DNA of 64,000 bases from CBCOTE01 sp965112965 (GCA_965112965.1 CBCOTE010000019.1:416893-480892); one strand, 5' to 3'; shown: positions 46,779-59,124, counted from the stretch's first letter. Numbers and translations are program-made. Notes: generated by a model from the letters alone, not told the origin.

Positions 46779-48521
46779 ATGAAAACTATCACCCCATCTT
46801 CTATCAACAATAAAACCACAGCCGAAGTCGAAGTTGATTTCTCTTCGGCCCTCGAAAATTACCTCAATCCTGATTTTGGCGACTTGGATGAAGGCATTAT
46901 TGTTAAAGGCGAAGTTGTCAAAATAGGGACTGATCACGTGCTTGTGGACGTCAACTTCAAATCCGAAGGCCAGATCAGCATTGCCGAGTTCAAGGACTCT
47001 GAAGGTAACCTCACAGTCAATGTCAACGACATCGTGGACGTCTTCATAGTACATAAAGATGAAATCAATGGCACCATTGTGCTTTCACGAGAGAAAGCCA
47101 AACGCATGCAGCTATTTGACCGTCTGGAAGACATTCAAGAAAAGAATAACACCATCTTAGGCCGCACCATGCGACGTATAAAAGGCGGCTACACTGTGGA
47201 TCTAGGCGGGGTGGAGGCCTTCCTGCCCGGTTCACATGTAGATTTACGACCTGTGCCAGATATGGATGCGTTGGTAGGCGAGGAATTCGAATTCCGTGTC
47301 CTTAAGATTAATCGACGCCGCTCAAACGTCATTGTATCCCGTCGTGTGCTTCTTGAAGAGGAGCGTGAATCTAAACGCAGCGAACTGCTAACCACGCTAG
47401 AAGATGGGCAGGTAATTATAGGTAAGGTCAAAAATATTACCGAATATGGCGTATTTGTAGACCTTGGTGGACTAGATGGCCTGTTGCACATTACGGATAT
47501 GTCCTGGAAACGTATAAAACATCCCAAAGAAATGGCTAAGCTGGGCCAAGAACTTCAACTCAAAGTCCTGTCCTTCGATCGTGAGAGCAAAAAAGTCTCC
47601 TTAGGCCTCAAGCAACTGGTACCAGATCCGTGGGAAAGTATCGTAGAAAAATACCCGGTAAACCAATGTCTAAACGGCAAAGTTACTAATCTAGTAGACT
47701 ACGGCGCTTTCGTAGAGCTAGAATCAGGAGTTGAGGGCCTAGTGCACATTTCCGAGATGTCCTGGACACGCAAATTGCGTCATCCTTCTCAAATAGTTCG
47801 AGTGAATGACAAAGTAGATGTAATCATTCTAGGCGTGGACCAGGAGAAGAAACGTATCTCATTAGGCATGAAGCAGATCAAGCCAAATCCATGGGACTTA
47901 GTGATAAAAAAATACCCTGAGGGTACAGTTCTCGAGGGCACCGTCAAGAATATCACCGAGTTTGGCTTGTTCGTTGGCATCGAGGATGGCATTGACGGCC
48001 TCATTCACGTCTCGGACATCTCCTGGACAAAAAAAATCCGCCATCCAGAAGAACTCTTCAAGGTCGGCGATACAGTGCAGGCTAAGGTACTCACCGTAGA
48101 CAAAGAGAACGAAAAGTTTACTTTGGGTGTCAAACAGCTGACTGAAGACCCCTGGTCCCAAGTGCCTGATTGCTACCCAGTGGGCAGCAAGATTACTGGT
48201 TTAATAACTAACATCACTGACTTTGGCTTATTTGTGGAGGTCGAAGAAGGAATTGAAGGTTTAGTGCACGTCTCAGAGATCAGCTCTAAGAAGATCAAGA
48301 ATCCATCTGAGCTCTTCAAAGAAGGAGTAAATATCCAGGCCAAAGTCATACACGTGAGTGCCGATGAACGTCGCCTGGGATTATCCATCAAACAACTCAA
48401 AGAAGAAGAGGAGCGACGTAAGCCCAAAGAATTCCGCACTGTGGCCGGCCAGACCAATACAGGTACAAGCCTAGGCGACATCATAAAACAGAAACTCGAA
48501 GAGGATACAAGCGACGTCTAA
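46779..48521 (+). CDS. rpsA: 30S ribosomal protein S1
   Basis: A 580-residue protein with six S1 RNA-binding repeats (for example VKGEVVKIGTDHVLVDVNF, IGKVKNITEYGVFVDLGGLD, LEGTVKNITEFGLFVGIEDG, ITGLITNITDFGLFVEVEEG). It binds mRNA leaders and helps the 30S subunit start translation. The ATG at 46779 is chosen because GGAGGAAACC stands directly before it; an upstream in-frame TTG at 46701 would add 26 residues but has no comparable site. Repeats 1 and 2 are more divergent, as usual for S1. An acidic Glu-rich tail ends LEEDTSDV. A8 at 48029-48036 encodes Lys-Lys in repeat 5. It is alone, without the cmk or ihfB neighbours seen in other bacteria. Confidence 0.97.
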   Translation: MKTITPSSINNKTTAEVEVDFSSALENYLNPDFGDLDEGIIVKGEVVKIGTDHVLVDVNFKSEGQISIAEFKDSEGNLTVNVNDIVDVFIVHKDEINGTIVLSREKAKRMQLFDRLEDIQEKNNTILGRTMRRIKGGYTVDLGGVEAFLPGSHVDLRPVPDMDALVGEEFEFRVLKINRRRSNVIVSRRVLLEEERESKRSELLTTLEDGQVIIGKVKNITEYGVFVDLGGLDGLLHITDMSWKRIKHPKEMAKLGQELQLKVLSFDRESKKVSLGLKQLVPDPWESIVEKYPVNQCLNGKVTNLVDYGAFVELESGVEGLVHISEMSWTRKLRHPSQIVRVNDKVDVIILGVDQEKKRISLGMKQIKPNPWDLVIKKYPEGTVLEGTVKNITEFGLFVGIEDGIDGLIHVSDISWTKKIRHPEELFKVGDTVQAKVLTVDKENEKFTLGVKQLTEDPWSQVPDCYPVGSKITGLITNITDFGLFVEVEEGIEGLVHVSEISSKKIKNPSELFKEGVNIQAKVIHVSADERRLGLSIKQLKEEEERRKPKEFRTVAGQTNTGTSLGDIIKQKLEEDTSDV

Positions 48522-49772
48522 CTAACGCCTTGACCTAAGCTAGCGCCATCTTTTTTACTCGGCATCATAAAGTGGAAGCTAGTAAAGCATCGAAGTTGAC
48601 TCCTCTGACGGTAAGGCAGCTGTGTAAGATTACTGCGTAGCCTCTAGGCTTGCTATAAATATGTTTCTACTCAAAAAATCTTGCAACATCCGTTTTTTTT
48701 TGTTGTTCTAATGACTATTTTATTTTTTTAGGGCACACGTAGGATCTTTAAAACTAACATAAATCGCAAGCACACCCAGCAAGGTAAGACTCTGGCCGAT
48801 AAGTATATTTTTTTTACAGACCTCTAGACGTATCCAAAAAATCATGCAAAAAGTCTTAAAAAATAGAAATTTGTTTGGTTTAATTAATTTATAAAAGTAG
48901 CAGGCTCAGAATTGACCAAAAAGCCTAAACCCAAATAGTATCATTATATTTTTTTAATTAGGTAGCCATAGCCTGCTTCAATACATCATGACCTAGACAA
49001 AATTTTTTTTTGTGGTTATCCTAGGGTGCTATCTGTGTATAAGTTTATCAAAAAAATAATCTTCAAGAATATATCTTATATTCAAAAAATATATGCTAAT
49101 AAAAAAAACAAGCTAGCTAGAGCTTAGTGCCTGCCTTTGTAGGGCATATAGCCATACATCATCTTCGCCAAATACTTGGAATAAGGCAACTGGAGCCGGA
49201 TTGAACCCTCTACTTAACTGACCCTTGCCTATAAGCTAACTACAAAAAATATGAATACTTTCTTTTGTTAGTCGGTACAGCATGCAGCAGCCATTTTTTT
49301 ATTACCTCTATTCCTCTAGAGCAGGCAAAACAGGCCATCATCGCCCACCCAAACACTCTGTCCGGCAAAGATATTTATTCTTAATAGATAGAACGTATGC
49401 GTAGTAAAAACTTCGCAGCCAAATTTCGTGTAATCTAATGATAAAACTACACTAACAATAAAAAATATAAAATAAACCTTCAGCCTCCGATAGTAAGGCC
49501 AAGCAGACACTATAATTCTAACATAACGAATACACTATTTAGTAGCCAACAGAGTAGATGTCATGAATGGCCTGCCCCTCCCCTCAACTAAACTGATAAT
49601 TATATTCTTGACATTTTAGGCACTATTGTTTTCAGCACAACCATTACCAGCTCCTCGCTGGTCTACACGATTAGTTCAACACTGAAATCATTATTCAATT
49701 TGATATATACTGCGAATACTAGTTTTTTTTACAGTATCATTACGACGTTCTTTTCTAACTCAAAAAATTTTC
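48522..49772. other. AT-rich eroded spacer
   Basis: No supported gene. Many T runs (for example near 48690 and 49006) and A runs. A 64-codon minus frame (49316-49510) is probably chance. Confidence 0.5.
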
Positions 49773-50540
49773 TCATACTAAAACAGACATGCCAGCCAGA
49801 GCAATCTCACGGGCGGCCAGATGACGGACTACTTCGGGAGATGTGAGCACTCGTAACTCCAATTCGCGATGTTGTACATACTGCGACCAAATCCACAAAT
49901 CCGGATCTACATATCCCGGATGACTCATTAATTCGACAGTACCTTCACCTCCGATGCACCTAAAGGTTTCATCCACCACAGCCATAAAGGTCCTTTCACT
50001 AAGATTATCGTGAAACCACTTAATTTGGCAGGCGTCCACCGTAGGCACGCCCAAGCGACGCAAAACACGGGCTTGCTTAGCGTCCGTGGCCCGAGCCGGA
50101 ATGCGTAATTTACGAGCCAGCTCACAAAAGACCGGAAAAACCTGGGGCCAGATATGAATGTGGTGGTGACTGTCTAAATGGCTAGGGACAATATTCAGAC
50201 TAAGCAGGCGGTTCAACTGTGCCATCCACTCCATATAGATTTCTTGCTGTGAGACACGACGCTGCATATCGGCTGGACAATTAGCAAAATAACCATTTCG
50301 GCGCACAAGGGTAGGAATACGCGTCGCAGGCAATACGGGAACACCCCCAGTCAGCTGTAAATGCAGGCCAATGCGTCCTTTAAGTCGCGGAGCATAGCGG
50401 ACGATATAGGGTAGCCCTGGCGGAACGCAAACCATAGCCGAAGTGGCATTAACCACACCCTTAAGCATGGCCTCGGCGATTCCAAGACAAACACCATGGC
50501 TATTGCCGAAATCATCAGCAGTGACGATGAGCCGCTTCAT
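49773..50540 (-). CDS. YdjC/ChbG-family carbohydrate deacetylase
   Basis: A 255-residue metal-dependent deacetylase of the YdjC fold. The metal ligands are visible: TADDFGNSHG (residues 7-16) supplies the Asp pair, and SHLDSHHHIHIWP near residue 120 supplies the His residues. Other family blocks are GLHLQLTGG and LMSHPGYVD. ChbG removes an acetyl group from chitobiose-type sugars; related enzymes (HpnK) act in hopanoid synthesis, so the substrate here is open. The frame is complete and starts MKRLIVTADD with the standard spacing to the first motif. Neighbouring DNA is eroded on both sides, so context gives no clue. Confidence 0.88.
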   Translation of the reverse strand: MKRLIVTADDFGNSHGVCLGIAEAMLKGVVNATSAMVCVPPGLPYIVRYAPRLKGRIGLHLQLTGGVPVLPATRIPTLVRRNGYFANCPADMQRRVSQQEIYMEWMAQLNRLLSLNIVPSHLDSHHHIHIWPQVFPVFCELARKLRIPARATDAKQARVLRRLGVPTVDACQIKWFHDNLSERTFMAVVDETFRCIGGEGTVELMSHPGYVDPDLWIWSQYVQHRELELRVLTSPEVVRHLAAREIALAGMSVLV

Positions 50541-51881
50541 CGCGGAGACTCCAGCTTTGGCTGTTGGGGTAGTGGGGCAAATATACAGACACTAAAGTCC
50601 AAACTGCTAAAAGGATACCATCCTCAGCCGACCGCCCGTCCTATTCCCAAAACAATAGCACTTATTTCATTTACCCGGAAACGCCCTATAATGCAAGCAC
50701 CTTACCGAATGAACAACTATCTGCGTTAGAATAACAATGGTTATCGTCACAAACACTCAACGCTTAGCAATCATTATTGCTCTATATGGTATGAGAACGC
50801 CAATCTATAATAAAATTGAGATATCCTAAATTTTATAGTATACACAAGTGTCCAGATTTATAATTTACATAGTTGATATATTTTATTTATAAAAAATATT
50901 AACTATATAAATTCCTTTCAGCCATATGTAGCCCTACCCGCTCAGTCAAAAAACGCGGTTAATATACCCAGCACATCGTACAGACGTAGCTATACTACGT
51001 CCCCTACTCACCTCCCTCCCGATAGATCACTTCTGCTGCGTCCGAAACTAGATGATTCAGATGCCGCTGTTATTGCTGATCATTAGCTATCGCCATAATG
51101 CTCCAATCTCTAAAAATGCCAATGATACCAGACAAGGTATTCGCTACAGGCGGCTGCAACTGAAAAAGTTCTTTACTTAAGCGGGTGGTGCCATATTCAT
51201 TCTAGACAATACTGCGCTGAATTGCCCATGGCCTTAAGAGTGGCTCTCTTTTACAGTAACAAAAACCTGCAACAAAAAATGTCCACAAAACAACTATATA
51301 CTTCGCAGTAGTTTTACTTGTCGGTCTTAATCGGCCTGTCTCAGCCATACATAAACATCAGACTTGGATACTGTAAGAGCATTTCGGCAACCTTGTTAAA
51401 GAGCTAGCTTACGCCGGATTCAAACGATTGAACAAGATGTCCAATCTGGCCATACATCTAGATAGGCAATCACAACCACTTAGGCGATCATGAAAATGAT
51501 TTTATTAAAATAATAAACACCGCCTCGAGGCCATATAGCCAAAGCTTAGGCCATCCCATCTACGGGTTTCTTGAGTGCTAATCCGACCAACTAAATTGGC
51601 CTAGATCGACTATTGCTACTACTTGACGGTTTAAAATACGCTCAAGTTCAACAATAATAAAATGGATGCAATGGGCATCCGCGGTCTAAGTGTTATAATC
51701 AGCACGATTACAACAAACATCTTTACCTAAAAAACTATCAACTCAACTAATGCCGACATACGGTTAGCAGCCATCATCTCGCCCAAAGCTGGATTTACAG
51801 CTTAAACAAAGACTAAAAGGTGTGAGGCTAAGCAGGGGGGGCCTGAACACAACAAAAAAATTCTATTGCGATTAAATATAG

Positions 51882-52130
51882 CGCCAAAACAAAAAATATC
51901 AATACATCAAACATAGTGGAAGCTACGCTCTAAATTACGGCTACAGCTATGTGGACCTATATTTTGACCGTATAGCAAATTATCCGTACTTACACAAAAT
52001 TAAACGACCCGAAGACCATCTAAACGTAATCACCGTATCCCTACAGAATCGTCAAGCCTATGGACAAACTAATCTGCCGGCCACACATGCCGACACTTAC
52101 TGTCACCTGGGGTCCGGGCGATTCTCCTAA
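51882..52130 (+). pseudogene. Remnant, possibly an outer-membrane beta-barrel protein
   Basis: An open stretch of 82 codons without a start codon, bounded by TAG and TAA. It reads with alternating aromatic residues (ALNYGYSYVDLYFDRIANYP, then HLNVITVSLQNRQAYGQTNL and YCHLGSGRFS), like barrel strands of an outer-membrane protein. Further pieces in other frames continue to about 52490, including NQVSFNLKSNYRL, a possible last strand. LptD or an omp85-type protein is conceivable; I cannot decide. Confidence 0.35.
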
Positions 52131-52530
52131 GTCTAAGCCATCCTTATCAAGCCAACCAGGCAAAAAAAGCATAGTATTTACTCAACTGTGGGCCGGGTTA
52201 AAAAAACCGCACCGAGCCCGTTCTATGCAATAAAAAACTACTGGGGCCTTATCTACAAACACTTTTGTCTTAGCTTTCTTATTTGGTGCATACAATACCG
52301 GACGTAAGCCGATCGACCTTTGGCTACATTATACGGCCTGTTCAGACCCAATAGTCGTTTTTTCTGCTGACAGAGCTACCTTTTTAATCACTAAGACTAA
52401 ATATCACCGTACCGAGATCCTAATTACCTAGATGAATCACGCAATCAGGTCTCCTTCAACCTTAAATCTAATTACCGGCTGAGATTTAACTAAGAAAAGA
52501 CCATGTCCCACTTACACCGCGTTCAAGTAG

Positions 52531-52606
52531 CGCTACGACGGTCTAATCCAGACTACCGGCCTAGCAGTCCGGATTAGACCGTCATAGCGTATAGCAAATT
52601 TTTTTT
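52531..52606 (+). terminator. Long hairpin followed by T8
   Basis: Arms of 24 bases (52531-52554 and 52566-52589) match at 22 positions around an 11-base loop; T8 follows at 52599-52606, nine bases after the stem. It sits just past the barrel-protein remnant on the same strand, so it is probably the terminator of that lost gene. The gap before the T-run and the two mismatches suggest decay. Confidence 0.5.
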
Positions 52607-54189
52607 GATAAGGGATGTTTTATAACATCCCCCTCTCAAACATAACATTTTTATTCACATGCTGCAGCCCGAACAGCTATATGCCCAGCTTTAAAATTTG
52701 AGATAGAATATGAATAAAAAAATGAAACCGTTTCAATAAAAAAATAATAAAAATTTTAGCCTGACATATAACGCATCAAATACAACTCTACTATATTATA
52801 TTCTTATCAAGTTGCTATATGCTATGTCTAACACGCCTAAATTATGTCAAAACATATCAAAAGATGCGGTCCAAACATATACAAAATGTCCGCGATCATT
52901 CACCAACTAGCACTATACTCTACCGTATCCTCATTTTTTATCGGTCACTACTATTTTTTAAATGGCATAGAAACTCATAGCTGACAAGTGCCTATAACTA
53001 TATGTAATATAAACGAGTCATAGTTGTAAATACTATAGTTCTGCTTACTAGGCCGATACGCACAGACGCAACACAATGATCTTGACCACATTTATAGCGT
53101 TTTCCACCTTATGATGGTCGAAAATAAAAAACTCACCCAATCTATTCGACCGTCAAGGCCAGGTCAAATTCACCAACTCGGACAGTTATCGATCTGGGGT
53201 AGATGCTAAAAAAATAACATTTTAAATACGTTTCGGCATTTACGTGAGGCCAGCTCGCACCAAATTGCATCCGTCGTCTAGATGCCAAGCCAGAACTTCC
53301 GTACCCGACCCTGGGCTGTTTACATAATCAAGCTCGAGTGGTCCAAGCGCACGGAGTGCAGTCCATGGAGTAAATCCGAAGATATATAGCAGGTAGTACC
53401 AAACCAATACATAGTATCCAGATGTAAATCCAGTCGTCAAATTTTTGACCAGTCACTCCAGCAAGTAGTACTACTCTTCAATCTTGCCAATAACTAAACT
53501 TGCGTCAGCTACACGACTACACCTCAACTATATACGGATGAATCAACTGTTGCTCACCGCGTGTGTGAACACACTATGCACATATAATTTTCTAGATGCT
53601 ACGATGTTGTCTTTCCTTAGCATATCATAGCCTCCAAGTAGGTCACGTCTACGGTAATGTTACCCATGACTGTAGCTGATGCGAGAAATTCTAATACAGC
53701 TACTCATACGTTACGATCTAGTCCACGCTTCCTCGCCCAGCGTTTATTTAATGGACATGGACAAAAAAATATGAACATATGGTCTTGGCATTTCTCAAAT
53801 ATTCTATAGTCACAATTTTAACGTTCAAGATATCCAAATTCAACTCCGACAAAAGGACATAATCTTAGCTTATACGCCACTTATCTAGCGTCCATACTGT
53901 AGCACCAACAGATGAATAGGTGATACGTAACGCTATGCATCAGTAAGAGAATAGTCCTACCTATCCCTTGCTTCGACCACTCTCTAACGAAGAATATACA
54001 CCAGATCAGAACGCACTCACAGGCTATGGAGGGGTTGAAATACTCTCAAGGTTCAAAAAATCAAGAGACTATAGATAGACATGTATATGGAGCTCAAATA
54101 AGTAAAGAAAATCAAAATCCAACGGCATAAAAAAATAGCCACATCACGATAAAAATACAGCAATACCAACCAAATTATCCCACCGCCGG

Positions 54190-54440
54190 AATTATACGTC
54201 TAACTCCCGAAGACATACCTTCGACGTCCGCATCCTGCAAAAGCCCTAAAGCGATCTTCTATGCTGCATGTCTCATCCGGCTGCCACCTTGAACCATCAT
54301 ACTGACAGTATCACCGGGCCCACAGCGTTCTAAGATGTTCACCACCAGCCCTTCTATCTCCCACCATACAGTATTATAGCCAAAAAAACTCAGCGAATAA
54401 ATTAACTGGAACCGTAATGGATATGGTTGTCCTCCACCAA
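54190..54440 (-). pseudogene. Eroded minus-strand ORF downstream of kup
   Basis: Reading minus from about 54440, one phase stays open for more than 40 codons through WWEIEGLVVNILERCGPGDT and MMVQGGSRMRHAA, meets a single TAG near 54283, then continues KIALGLLQDADVEG and SSGVRRIIPAVG before a TAA. Composition is gene-like. A GGAGG lies upstream near 54433, inside the start of this stretch, followed by ATA where an ATG might have been. Family not recognised. Confidence 0.4.
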
Positions 54441-54443
54441 GAC

Positions 54444-56342
54444 CTAAAGCTTAATCTGCGATCCAAGTTCTATGACCCGGTTAGGAGGCAGCTTAAAGCA
54501 GGCCGTAGGGCTTGGTACGTTGCGGGACATAACCACGAAGAGCCACTTGCGCCAACGACTCATACTGGAAGTGTCCGTGGACAACAACGTCTCTCGACCA
54601 AGGAAGTAGCTGGTACGGAACGGCTCGAAATGAAAACCTTTATCGCGCAATAGCCCCATGATCTCTGGCACCTGCGGCGTCTCCATAAATCCGTACCAGG
54701 CCATAACGCGAAAAAAACCTTGACCGAGCTCCTGGACCTCCACCCGCTGCCCTGGCTCTACCGCAGGTACATCCTTGGTGAGCATGGATAGTAACAGGAT
54801 ACGCTCATGCAGTACGTGGTTGTGCTTGAAGTGGTGTAACAAAGCGGACGGTGTGCCTACCGAGGAAATAGTCATAAACACAGCCGTACCCGGCACACGG
54901 TATGGGCTCGTGCGGGCCACGTCGGCGATGAAGGCTGAGATGGACAGGCCGGCTCGATAATAACGTCGGGACAGATAGTCCCGCCCTTCCTTCCAGGTAT
55001 TCATGAGGATAGTCAAAAAAATGGCGACAGCCAAAGTAAACCAACCGCCATCTAAAATCTTGATAAGGTTAGCGCCAAAATAGGTGAGATCGAAGACCAG
55101 AAACAACCCAACCAACGATACGACTTTCCAAAGTGGCCAGCGCCAGTTCCAGAGCTTGGCGAAGAAGTATAAAAAGGAAGTGATGGCCATAGCCGCAGTG
55201 ACTGCAATGCCATAGGCCCCGGCCAGCCTGCTCGATTCACGAAAAATGAGCACTAACCCCAAACAGGCGATCATGAGCGCCCTATTGACTTCAGGCATAT
55301 AAATTTGACCACGGGCTGTATGCGATGTGTGTACGATCTGCATACGTGGACAATAACCTAATTGTATGGCCTGCTGTGTCAATGAAAAGACTCCAGAAAT
55401 CATGGCCTGAGAGGCGATAATTGTAGCCAGAGTGGCCAGCGCTACCATAGGGTAAAGTAAAATACGCGGCACTAGCCCGTAAAACGGATTCATCGCATAG
55501 GCGGGATCAAAAAGAAGCAGTGCCCCTTGCCCAAAATAATTTAGTAGCAGCGCAGGAAAGACTAGAAACGCCCAAGAACGCTCGATGGCCTTATGGCCAA
55601 AATGCCCCAAGTCAGCGTACAAAGCCTCACCACCAGTGATGCACAGGACCACAGAAGCTAGCACAACCAAACCACGCATACCATGCTGCCCAAAAAAAAT
55701 TATAGCGTGCACTGGGTTAATAGCAGCCAACACGGTTGGATGAGACAGAATATTCCACAGTCCTAGGCCAGCGATAGTCACAAACCACACTATCATAACC
55801 AGCCCAAAGATCCTGCCGATGTCTTTAGTACCCCACTTCTGCACCCAAAAAAACAAAAAAAGTACGCTACATGTGATGGGTAAAACTAAAGGTCTAGCAG
55901 CTTCAGTGGCTACGTTGAGCCCTTCGATAGCCGAAAGCACAGAAATAGCCGGAGTAATAATGCCATCCCCATATAAAAGAGAGGCACCAAAAGTGGCTGA
56001 AGCCACTAAGACCAATTTAAGTTTGGGGTAAAGAACCTGCTGCGCCTGAGGAATAAGCGCCAGCAGAGCAAAAATACCACCCTCACCTTTATTATCTACC
56101 TTGATAATGAAAAGAATATACTTGAAACTGACCACCATGGTCAAGGACCAGAATATAAGAGAGAGGATCCCAAAGACGTTGGCCTGACTAGTTTCGATAG
56201 CGTGAAGGCCATGGAAACATTCCTTGACAGCATACAAGGGGCTAGTACCAATGTCGCCGTACACAACACCCAAGGCGCCTACGGATAAACTCCAGAGCCC
56301 ACTCTGAAGTCTATGTTCCGTCCCGCTCTCGTGCTGTTCCAT
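54444..56342 (-). CDS. kup: Potassium uptake protein Kup
   Basis: A 632-residue K+/H+ symporter of the KUP/HAK family in the inner membrane; E. coli Kup is 622 residues. The N-terminal signature GVVYGDIGTSPLYAVKECF is present, followed by about twelve membrane helices (for example LVASATFGASLLYGDGIITP with the conserved GDGIITPA element, and LYADLGHFG) and a hydrophilic C-terminal domain (VPGTAVFMTIS and RVMAWYGFMETPQVPEI). AAGGAAAAAGCGCG precedes the ATG. Four A7-A8 runs on the plus strand fall in frame as Phe-Phe codons. Neighbouring DNA is eroded, so this is a single-gene survivor. Confidence 0.96.
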   Translation of the reverse strand: MEQHESGTEHRLQSGLWSLSVGALGVVYGDIGTSPLYAVKECFHGLHAIETSQANVFGILSLIFWSLTMVVSFKYILFIIKVDNKGEGGIFALLALIPQAQQVLYPKLKLVLVASATFGASLLYGDGIITPAISVLSAIEGLNVATEAARPLVLPITCSVLFLFFWVQKWGTKDIGRIFGLVMIVWFVTIAGLGLWNILSHPTVLAAINPVHAIIFFGQHGMRGLVVLASVVLCITGGEALYADLGHFGHKAIERSWAFLVFPALLLNYFGQGALLLFDPAYAMNPFYGLVPRILLYPMVALATLATIIASQAMISGVFSLTQQAIQLGYCPRMQIVHTSHTARGQIYMPEVNRALMIACLGLVLIFRESSRLAGAYGIAVTAAMAITSFLYFFAKLWNWRWPLWKVVSLVGLFLVFDLTYFGANLIKILDGGWFTLAVAIFLTILMNTWKEGRDYLSRRYYRAGLSISAFIADVARTSPYRVPGTAVFMTISSVGTPSALLHHFKHNHVLHERILLLSMLTKDVPAVEPGQRVEVQELGQGFFRVMAWYGFMETPQVPEIMGLLRDKGFHFEPFRTSYFLGRETLLSTDTSSMSRWRKWLFVVMSRNVPSPTACFKLPPNRVIELGSQIKL

Positions 56343-59124
56343 CGCGCTTTTTCCTTATTTCTAACATAACACTTCCAGTCTAATAGTAACTTACCCACTC
56401 CCGACACAAAACGCAAGGATGGCATCACTTCAGACCTCACCGTCGCCGGTCGGCCCGGCTCTATGTCATAGCTGTCACCCTGCCCCACCCGCTGACCAGA
56501 TATAGATAAGAAAACTCTAGAGCTAAGTTATGAATGGAATTTAAAAATACCATCACGTGAGATGACCAAAAACTTATCTCTAGACCGTATGCAGAATACT
56601 GCCAGTGGCGATATGAATATACAGCCGGCAGGACATGACGCAAACAATGCCGGTAACGCCCTGCCTAAGCAACAACTCAAGGGCTTTGCTCACCCAAAAA
56701 ATAACCTCTTTGAGAAAACTTGGGGTATCTCGGTCCAGACAAATAGTGTGGTATAGTCGGTTCATGAGCGCGGACTGGTGTAACGATGCCATGACCAGGC
56801 CAGCAAACCACGCAATCAGACCAAGAAGACTATCTGACAAACCGCGGACCGAGTAATACAACTGCAACTGCCCTGCTACTAACGAAACAGCGCAGCCGAT
56901 CTTTTTTTGACCCTACTACTTTCTCATGGCACTCGCACATGCCTGAGCTATCTAAAAAATATCAAACAACGGATAATTAATCCGGCATCAATGCTGCACT
57001 AGTCAGTTTCTAACTACAGACAAGGGACTAGCTATCCACATTCACAGGATAAAAATATATTAAATAAGACTTTAGGGACCATAGGCGAAGTTGTCAATGA
57101 CCATACTATAGAGCCTATAGTCTTCCCCATACAAAGTGCACCGCATCTAACAGATCTTGACCTGAACACCAATAAAATTCCGACCAGACAACCGCGATAT
57201 TGTGCAAGGTAGGAAATCTACGGTGGTGGTCTGCACGCTTAAGGAGGCAGGCTTGCACGATACGTTAAGGTTGAAGCGCTAATCAAAAAAACATTACAGA
57301 CATTACTAATGGTGAGCAGATTGCAGTCACACCTGCCGTATAGAAGAATGCATTCCATCCTGTTGGCCAACTACCCGACAAGTAGTCAATTCTTCTTCAG
57401 TAGAGTAGGCCTCGCCGGCTAATAGTTCTCGGCCGGCTTAGGTTGAATTCTTACCGCAGCACCATCCACGAATACAATGCAGCGCTCTTCCGGTTACGGC
57501 CGCGGTTAAGGTCTAAGACGGCGAGCTCTTCCTTGACCACACCCCCCCCATTCCAGCCTCTCGGCCTCTCCCCTCTATAAAAAAACTCGTCTCCACAATA
57601 TAGGTCTATTTATCAAAAATCTACGATAGCGTCCTATTCCGAAATACACTTAAAACTAAGACCAATAATTTTAAAAATAGTATCTAGCTCGCGGTCTAGG
57701 CATATCGTCACACTGGGCTAGATAAAATTATCAGCTACGATTACAATTGACTGACTAAGGTTATCCGGAAGTCGACCATACGAAAAGCCAGACAGATAAA
57801 AAATGAATACAGCATCTACCACGCAGATAGACTGAAGTCCAAACTTAACAGACCAGCATATCAATAGGTCAAGCGGTCTCCAAAGGGTCGGTCACTATAT
57901 CAGTCATAACGACGCGGTAAGACCGGCCAGTGAAATTGAGAGTAGAGGGTCATAAGGCGTCAGGGTGAAATTAATGAATGCCACCTTTAAGTCAACCTTA
58001 CTCGATTCCGACAATACAACAACAACGGTCTACTTCCTGCTAATAGAGTGCGAACCAAATGATTTTACAGCATTAAGCCTATAACTGGCAAAAAATCAGC
58101 CAACCACTAGATATCACCGGAATGTTAACATAGTCGGACAATTGCTAGGAAATCGACTAAAGCTCCAATAAATACTAAGCTCTTTTTTATCTTCCGCAAC
58201 AGAAATATCTAAATGCCATAAAAGTTAAAATCTGTGCTTCTCTTTTATATAATCCAAATAACAAAAAATCAAGTGCAGAACTGCCAAAATCAAGAAAACT
58301 TTCAGGTCCAATAAGCTTCTAATGGTCACCGCATGATGCATCAAAAATTTAGAGCGTCAAAAAATGCTGGCCTTGTGGCCTACTGGAACTGAACTTTAAA
58401 GAAAATTTTCGCGGCATGCCCCCCCTACGGCATATACAAAAACGTCCAATGTTTTATCAAATACTAATAGAACGTCGCATTTTTTTACTCGGTAGTAACA
58501 AAACTTTCTTCTACTAAGACACCGCCATACAGTTCGACAAAATCTGGATAGAACCGTCGCACACCGAGCGACCCGGCATAAAATCATTAAGACGCACGCT
58601 CTAGACGCTATCATTGGCCGGTCAGAGCATATAATCACGCCGGCATTTACAGTACCTGTTACATAGAATTCGGCAGCTAGCCTTAAAGTCATATCACTTA
58701 TACCGAAAGCCTCCTGATAGTTTTTTTCATCGGGATAGACTGGTATAACGAGCCACAGATCGCATTAAGCTAAGGCCAAAGATAAACAGCCAGTTGTGAT
58801 AGCCAGGAACATGCGGGTTGGGTTAAAAAGTTATGCCACTGTTTTTTTGAGCACGTGCCTTCAAAACGAATCAGATAAACGCCGAATAGACGACAATAAA
58901 CAGGAAGACGTCCAACATCATGAACAAGATGTATATATTTGTAAGAAACATAAGAAATATTGAGGACGAAAACATGGCATACTACTTGGACCGAGCATCA
59001 CTGCCGGCAACTACAACAATGCACTATTTTTTTGTGGAAAGCCAGCTAGCAAAAATACTGTGGGACCAAGGTGAAACGCTAAAGCCAAGAGAATAATCCC
59101 CTGTCAGGAAAGAGGCACAACAAC
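56343..59124. other. 2.8-kb eroded region upstream of kup
   Basis: No supported gene. Minus-strand frames at 56580-56867 (95 codons) and 58396-58692 (98 codons) lack recognisable motifs; the second has AGGAGG about 17 bases before its ATG and may be the start of a decayed gene. Confidence 0.5.

Larger units (their letters stand above)
50541..54443. other. 3.9-kb eroded region with protein ghosts
   Basis: No intact gene. An open plus-strand stretch at 51882-52130, a terminator-like hairpin at 52531-52606 and a minus-strand remnant at 54190-54440 are listed separately. The rest has stops in all frames. Confidence 0.5.

Noticed and set aside
49190..49220. Possible minus-strand tRNA T-arm (GGTTCAATCC-like)
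   Set aside because: The stem does not pair and no acceptor or anticodon arm fits around it.
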